From: Desulfovibrio sp.
Lineage (GTDB): Bacteria; Desulfobacterota; Desulfovibrionia; Desulfovibrionales; Desulfovibrionaceae
DNA length: 8,663 nt
Assembly: GCA_022837365.1 (NCBI GenBank)
Contig: JALHHV010000038.1
Coordinates: forward strand, 1-8,663
Reading direction: 5' to 3'
A model generated the notes under the pieces. It saw only the letters and a program-made list of their open reading frames with translations, ran no database searches and was not told where the DNA came from. Below, one piece after another: positions 4,773 through 8,663 of this stretch (positions are counted from its first letter, which is position 1; every line of letters starts with the position of its first letter). The translations under genes were made by a program, and so were the position numbers.

Positions 4773-6788
4773 ATGAGTATTCCGACAACAGCGCTACCAG
4801 ACGCCAAGGCGAACAAGAACCTGGAAGGACCCGGGATCCGTGCCCGAGTCCAGAAGTTCGGCGGGTACCTCGCCGGGATGATCATGCCCAACATCGGGGC
4901 CTTCATCGCATGGGGCCTGATCACGGCCCTGTTCATCCCGACAGGCTGGACACCCAATGAGGGACTGGCGAGCCTCGTCGGTCCGATGATCATCTACCTG
5001 CTGCCGCTCCTCATCGGCTACACGGGTGGCCGGATGGTGCACGGGCAGCGCGGCGCCGTCATCGGCGCGATCGCCACGATGGGCGTGATCGTCGGCGTGG
5101 ACATCCCGATGTTCCTCGGCGCGATGATCATGGGCCCGCTCGCGGCCTACATCCTGAAGCTCGCGGACAGTGCCATCGAGGGCAAGGTGCCCGCCGGCTT
5201 CGAGATGCTGATCGACAACTTCTCGCTCGGCATCCTCGGTATGGGCATGGCCATCCTGGGCAAGCTCGCGATCGGCCCCGTGGTCACCACGCTGGTGAAC
5301 TGGCTGGGCGACGGCGTGGACACCCTCGTCAACGCCGGACTCCTCCCCTTGGCCTCCATCTTCGTGGAACCCGCGAAGGTGTTGTTCCTGAACAACGCGA
5401 TCAACCACGGCGTGCTCTCGCCGCTCGGTATTGCCGAGTCCGCTGACACGGGCAGGTCCATCCTGTTCATGGTGGAGTCCAACCCCGGCCCGGGCCTCGG
5501 CATCCTGCTGGCCTACGCACTGTTCGGACCCCGCATGCTGCGGGCCTCCACCCCCGGCGCGATCATCATCCACTTCCTCGGCGGCATCCACGAGATCTAC
5601 TTCCCGTACGTCCTCATGAAGCCGAAGATGATCCTCGCGGCCATCGCCGGCGGCATGTCCGCCCTCTTCATCGGCACCGCCCTCAACGCGGGCCTCGTGG
5701 CCCCCGCCTCCCCCGGCTCGATCTTCGCCTACCTCGCCGTCACCCCGCGCGGTGGGTACCTCGCCATGTTCGCGACCGTCGCCACCGGCGCCGTGGTCTC
5801 CTTCGTGGTGGGCTCGTTCCTGCTGGGCTTCGGCCGTGGCGAGAAGAAGCTGCTCGCCGAGGAGGAGCCGGCGGAACTCCCCTCCGACGTCAACGTCCAC
5901 GCCGGCGCAGGTCCGGTCGTCTCCGGTTCCGATGTCACCGAGCTGATCATCGCCTGCGACGCCGGCATGGGCTCCTCGGTCATGGTCGCCTCCACGATGC
6001 GGAAGAGGCTCGCGCCCTACGGCGTCGAGGTACGCCACACCCCGGTCGCCGGGATCCCCGACTCCGCCCAGATCGTCCTCACCCACGAGGGTCTCGTCGA
6101 CCAGGCGCGGAAGAAGAACCCGAACGCCGTCGTCGTGCCGTTCTCCCAGTACATGGGCGACCCGGCCTTCGACCGGGTCGAGCAGGCCATCAAGAACAAC
6201 ATGTCCCTCAGCGCGACGGGAGCCACTGCTGCCGCAGCCCCCGCCACCCCGGCCGCTGCGGGGACGACGACGCCGGTCGCGGCGCCGTCGTCGGCCGCCC
6301 CTGCCGCCGCACCGGCAGCCGCTCCCACCCGCCCGCGGCGCAAGAAGCGCCTCGAACGTGGCGTGATGAGCCCGGAGGGCGTGAAGCTGGGCCTCGCCTC
6401 CGTCAGCAAGGACGAGGCGATCCGCCAGTCCGGTGACCTCCTGGTCGCCCTGGGCGCCGCCACGCCGGAGTACACGGACGGCATGTTCGCTCGCGAGGTG
6501 CAGACCTCAACGTTCCTGGGCAACGGCGTCGCGATCCCCCACGGCACCAACGAGTCGCGGGAGCACATCACCAAGGCCGCGCTCGGGTTCCTGCAGTTCC
6601 CGGACGGCATCGACTGGGACGGCAACACCGCCCATGTCGTGATCCCGATCGCGTCCAACAGCAATGAGCACGTCGCCATACTGGGGGCGCTGGCAACCGC
6701 GCTGGCCGACCCCGAGAAGGCGGAACGGCTCCGGACCACCACAAGCGTCGACGAGGTGTTGGACATCCTGACACCGGAGGAGGAATGA
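4773..6788 (+). CDS. mtlA: PTS mannitol-type permease, fused EIICBA
   Basis: A 671-residue PTS permease with domain order C-B-A, like E. coli MtlA (637 residues). EIIC (about 20-360) is a multi-pass membrane channel containing the mannitol-family signature GGIHEIYFPYVLMKP (H273, E274). EIIB (about 385-475) carries the phosphocysteine loop CDAGMGSS with C395. EIIA (about 527-671) carries the phosphohistidine in GNGVAIPHGTNESR (H590). Phosphate passes from HPr to H590, then C395, then to the imported sugar, giving mannitol 1-phosphate if the substrate is mannitol. EIIB and EIIA are joined by a low-complexity Ala/Pro/Thr linker (about 480-525) ending in a basic RPRRKKR patch. The ATG has AGGAG ten bases upstream. 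The dehydrogenase gene follows after one base. All catalytic residues are present, so it should be functional. Mannitol is the best guess; a related hexitol cannot be excluded. Confidence 0.95.
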   Translation: MSIPTTALPDAKANKNLEGPGIRARVQKFGGYLAGMIMPNIGAFIAWGLITALFIPTGWTPNEGLASLVGPMIIYLLPLLIGYTGGRMVHGQRGAVIGAIATMGVIVGVDIPMFLGAMIMGPLAAYILKLADSAIEGKVPAGFEMLIDNFSLGILGMGMAILGKLAIGPVVTTLVNWLGDGVDTLVNAGLLPLASIFVEPAKVLFLNNAINHGVLSPLGIAESADTGRSILFMVESNPGPGLGILLAYALFGPRMLRASTPGAIIIHFLGGIHEIYFPYVLMKPKMILAAIAGGMSALFIGTALNAGLVAPASPGSIFAYLAVTPRGGYLAMFATVATGAVVSFVVGSFLLGFGRGEKKLLAEEEPAELPSDVNVHAGAGPVVSGSDVTELIIACDAGMGSSVMVASTMRKRLAPYGVEVRHTPVAGIPDSAQIVLTHEGLVDQARKKNPNAVVVPFSQYMGDPAFDRVEQAIKNNMSLSATGATAAAAPATPAAAGTTTPVAAPSSAAPAAAPAAAPTRPRRKKRLERGVMSPEGVKLGLASVSKDEAIRQSGDLLVALGAATPEYTDGMFAREVQTSTFLGNGVAIPHGTNESREHITKAALGFLQFPDGIDWDGNTAHVVIPIASNSNEHVAILGALATALADPEKAERLRTTTSVDEVLDILTPEEE

Positions 6789-6789
6789 G

Positions 6790-7836
6790 ATGAAGGCACT
6801 GCGCTTCTACGCACCGATGGACCTGCGGGTCGAGGACGTCCCCGAGCCGGAGTGTGGCCCCAAGGAGGTGAAGATCAAGGTCAAGAACTGCTCGACCTGC
6901 GGCACCGACGTCAAGATCATGAAGAACGGGCACGTCAACATCACCCGCGTCACCACGATGGGCCACGAGGTGGCCGGTGAGGTGGTGGAGGTGGGCGCCG
7001 AGGCGCTCGGCGGCTTCCAGGTGGGCGACCGCGTGCAGTCCATCGCGGCCGTGCCCTGCGGCGAGTGCCACGAGTGCCAGAAGGGCTGGATGGAGGTCTG
7101 CCAGAACCAGACCTCGGTGGGCTACCAGTACGACGGCGGCTTCGCCGAGTACATGATCGTCCCCGAGCAGGTCCTCAAGGTGGACGGCCTCAACCGGATC
7201 CCCGAGAACGTGGGCTACGACGAGGCCTCCGCCGCCGAACCCTTCGCCTGCGCGATCAACGCCCAGGAGCAGCTCGGCATCGAGGAGGGCGACTTCACCG
7301 TCATCTTCGGCGCCGGCCCGATCGGGTGCATGCACACCCGCATCGCCCGCGGCGTGCACAAGGTGGGCACCATCGTGATGGTGGACATCAACGCCGAGCG
7401 GCTGAAGATGTCCGCCGAGGCGGTCCAACCGGACGCGACCATCGACTCCTCGAAGGAGGACGTGGTGGCCAAGGTGATGGAGATGACCGGCGGCCGCGGG
7501 GCGGACGTCATCATCACCGCCACCCCGGCCAACATCACCCAGGAGCAGGCCATCTCCATGGCGGCCCGCAACGGCCGGATCTCCTTCTTCGGCGGCCTGC
7601 CGAAGAACGACCCGTTCATCAAGTGCGACAGCAACCTGGTGCACTACCGCCAGCTGCACATCCACGGCGCGAACGGGTCCTCCCCGGACCACAACAAGCG
7701 GGCGCTGGAGTACATCTCCACCGGCCAGGTCCCGGTCAAGGACCTCATCACCCGGCACATCCCGCTGGAGAACGTCCTCGAGGCGTTCGACATCGTGGCC
7801 AAGGGCGAGGCCATCAAGGTGACGGTGGAGCCGTAG
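6790..7836 (+). CDS. Zinc-dependent medium-chain dehydrogenase (hexitol / hexitol-phosphate type)
   Basis: A 348-residue zinc MDR enzyme of the sorbitol/threonine/galactitol-phosphate dehydrogenase type. Catalytic zinc ligands are C37 (in CSTCGTD), H59-E60 (GHE) and E150 (AAEPFACA). The structural zinc site is C90-x2-C93-x2-C96-x7-C104. The Rossmann motif is GAGPIG (174-179), and D199 at the end of the second strand suggests NAD rather than NADP. It starts one base after the PTS stop, with a GGAGGAGG Shine-Dalgarno inside the last PTS codons, so the two are translated from one message. The likely role is oxidation of the imported hexitol phosphate to a ketose phosphate, for example mannitol 1-phosphate to fructose 6-phosphate. 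Standard MtlD belongs to an unrelated long-chain family and is not seen here. Free-polyol oxidation is an alternative; substrate assignment rests on context. Confidence 0.88.
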   Translation: MKALRFYAPMDLRVEDVPEPECGPKEVKIKVKNCSTCGTDVKIMKNGHVNITRVTTMGHEVAGEVVEVGAEALGGFQVGDRVQSIAAVPCGECHECQKGWMEVCQNQTSVGYQYDGGFAEYMIVPEQVLKVDGLNRIPENVGYDEASAAEPFACAINAQEQLGIEEGDFTVIFGAGPIGCMHTRIARGVHKVGTIVMVDINAERLKMSAEAVQPDATIDSSKEDVVAKVMEMTGGRGADVIITATPANITQEQAISMAARNGRISFFGGLPKNDPFIKCDSNLVHYRQLHIHGANGSSPDHNKRALEYISTGQVPVKDLITRHIPLENVLEAFDIVAKGEAIKVTVEP

Positions 7837-7866
7837 GATCCACACGTCAGCACGAGCACCACAGCA

Positions 7867-7902
7867 CGAGGGGCCCGGGTGGGACACCACCCGGGCCCCT
7901 CG
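7867..7902. terminator. Strong stem-loop terminator between convergent genes
   Basis: The left arm 7867-7882 pairs perfectly with the right arm 7887-7902 (16 bp, almost all G-C, containing GGGCCCGGGT), closed by the four-base loop GACA. There is no U-tract, as is usual for actinobacterial terminators. It lies 30 bases after the dehydrogenase stop and 4 bases from the convergent toxin gene stop, so it probably serves both strands. Confidence 0.85.
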
Positions 7903-7906
7903 CCTG

Positions 7907-8311
7907 TCACCAGAGCGTCGTGATCCCGGTCAGCCTCGAGAAGACCCGGTCCCGAGTCACGAGCGTCCAGCCCTCGAGGATGGCCTGTGCGGCGAGCATC
8001 CGGTCGAAGGGATCGTGGTGATCCCACTCGAGTCCGCCCGAGAACAGGGCGTGTTCCGTCGTGATCGGCGCCTCCTGCGCCCGAAGCCGTCTGAGATGGC
8101 GAGAGTATGCGGCGAGGACCACCTCCGCCTGGGGCATCCGCCCACGGCGGGCCTTCGTGGCGATTTCCCACGCGGACGCCGCCGAGACCACAATGTGGGC
8201 GCGGGGGGCCTCGATCGTCTGCCGCGCACGGTGGCTGAGCCGGGCTGGCTCGGTGAGAGCCCAGATCAGTGTGTGGGTGTCGAGCAGGAGCGCGGACGTC
8301 ACCCTTCCCAC
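7907..8311 (-). CDS. vapC: PIN-domain ribonuclease toxin (VapC-like)
   Basis: A 134-residue PIN-domain protein. The acidic cluster that binds magnesium/manganese and cleaves RNA is complete: D11 (LLLDTHTLIW), E49 (SAWEIATK), D100 and D103 (HHDPFDRMLAAQA) and D121 (LVTRDRVF). Length and motifs fit VapC toxins, which typically cut tRNA or rRNA when released from the antitoxin. The chosen start is GTG 8311, ten bases after a GGAGG (8326-8322), giving a 13-base overlap with the antitoxin gene. A GTG at 8302 would give the classic 4-base GTGA overlap and 131 residues. Either way translation is coupled to the antitoxin. The gene ends beside the shared terminator. Confidence 0.9.
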   Translation of the reverse strand: MGRVTSALLLDTHTLIWALTEPARLSHRARQTIEAPRAHIVVSAASAWEIATKARRGRMPQAEVVLAAYSRHLRRLRAQEAPITTEHALFSGGLEWDHHDPFDRMLAAQAILEGWTLVTRDRVFSRLTGITTLW

Positions 8312-8529
8312 GCCTCAAGCTCCTCCGGCGGAAGTGGGTCGAAGAAGGAGTCCGGGAACTTGACCGGGACGAAGCCCAACTCACGCTTCTGCTGCGCCGG
8401 CTCCACCGGCACGAGGCGCGCCACCGGCACATTACCGCGCGCGATGACGAACTCCGCTCCCGCTTCCACCTCTGCCAGCAACGCCGACAGGTGGGTCTTC
8501 GCCTCCTGTACCTTCACCACGCGCTCCAT
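8299..8529 (-). CDS. Phd/YefM-family antitoxin
   Basis: A 76-residue protein with the Phd/YefM N-terminal DNA-binding fold: VVKVQEAKTHLSALLAEVEAG (about 4-24), then EFVIARGNVPVARLVPVE (about 26-43). The C-terminal 30 or so residues (KFPDSFFDPLPPEELEAWEG at the end) are acidic and aromatic, as expected for a flexible segment that wraps the toxin active site. It precedes and overlaps the PIN toxin gene. Phd/YefM antitoxins repress their own operon by binding palindromes; a 26-bp inverted repeat lies 13 bases before the ATG. The start at 8529 is supported by a -10-like TAGCCT six bases upstream and no Shine-Dalgarno, suggesting a leaderless message. Confidence 0.88.
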   Translation of the reverse strand: MERVVKVQEAKTHLSALLAEVEAGAEFVIARGNVPVARLVPVEPAQQKRELGFVPVKFPDSFFDPLPPEELEAWEG

Positions 8530-8535
8530 CCACTC

Positions 8536-8567
8536 AGGCTAGGTTGACCAACCATGCCTGGTCAACC
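8536..8567 (-). promoter_or_regulatory. Toxin-antitoxin operator with embedded leaderless promoter
   Basis: GGTTGACCA (8542-8550) and TGGTCAACC (8559-8567) form a perfect 9-bp inverted repeat with an 8-base spacer, 26 bases in all. On the minus strand it contains a -35 TTGACC (8565-8560), followed after 18 bases by TAGCCT (8541-8536). Six bases then lead to the antitoxin ATG. A repressor on the repeat would cover the promoter. The repeat is seen directly; autoregulation is inferred from the family. Confidence 0.7.
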
Positions 8568-8663
8568 CTTCCGGCGCCGACCCGTCCGCGTCCACAGCCC
8601 GGAGCTGCCGCGCCGGTGGCTCCCCACGATGTGCACGTCCACGATCCCCATCGCCGCCATGCA
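8562..8663 (-). CDS. Possible 3' end of an unknown gene, cut by the window edge
   Basis: One minus-strand frame is open from the right edge to a TGA at 8562-8564. It reads MAAMGIVDVHIVG, then an SHRRGSSGLWTR stretch and a basic tail. I recognise no family. The other two minus frames are also open for most of this length, as is common at this GC content, so coding status is uncertain. If real, its stop lies inside the toxin-antitoxin operator. Confidence 0.25.
   Translation of the reverse strand, partial: CMAAMGIVDVHIVGSHRRGSSGLWTRTGRRRKG

Noticed and set aside
4794..6086. Long minus-strand frame antisense to the PTS permease.
   Set aside because: Its Asp/Glu/His-rich composition is that of a codon-bias shadow of the EIICBA gene.
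6568..7890. Long minus-strand frame antisense to the dehydrogenase.
   Set aside because: It has no recognisable motif and lies fully opposite a gene with complete zinc and Rossmann motifs.

Overview
The window is high-GC DNA with Shine-Dalgarno and leaderless starts, GTG start codons and a DUF222/HNH (13E12-type) gene. Together these point to an actinobacterium, probably Micrococcales or Propionibacteriales. I cannot name a genus from sequence alone. It reads as ordinary chromosome with accessory patches (DUF222/HNH remnant, toxin-antitoxin pair). I see no phage, insertion sequence, CRISPR array, rRNA or intact tRNA.

Left block (1-2505, all minus strand). In transcription order: an MpaB-type oxygenase (DUF2236); a SAM-dependent methyltransferase whose ATG overlaps the oxygenase stop by 4 bases; a DEDDh 3'-5' exonuclease of the DnaQ/epsilon class; and the first 30 codons of a PadR-family regulator cut by the left edge. 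The PadR gene has its own operator-like region of phased repeats. The exonuclease C-terminal tail is partly duplicated just past its stop codon.

Middle (2716-3855). A DUF222/HNH endonuclease gene on the minus strand is decayed. It has a one-base frameshift inside the HNH motif and an apparent in-frame deletion of about 35 residues in DUF222. Its linker carries three perfect 16-bp palindromes encoding VPAGT. A separate perfect 16-bp palindrome lies upstream of it.

Hexitol block (3856-7902, plus strand). A HAD sugar-phosphate phosphatase is followed by a 251-bp intergenic region with a good sigma70 promoter overlapped by dyads. Next come a fused mannitol-type PTS EIICBA permease and, one base later, a zinc-dependent medium-chain dehydrogenase. 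Likely route: EIICBA imports and phosphorylates mannitol (or another hexitol), and the dehydrogenase oxidises the hexitol or its phosphate. No canonical MtlD is in the window. The block ends in a 16-bp perfect stem-loop.

Right edge (7907-8663, minus strand). A Phd/YefM-type antitoxin and a PIN-domain (VapC-like) toxin overlap and converge on the dehydrogenase. A 26-bp inverted repeat containing a likely leaderless promoter lies in front of the antitoxin. The last 100 bases hold only an unrecognised open frame.
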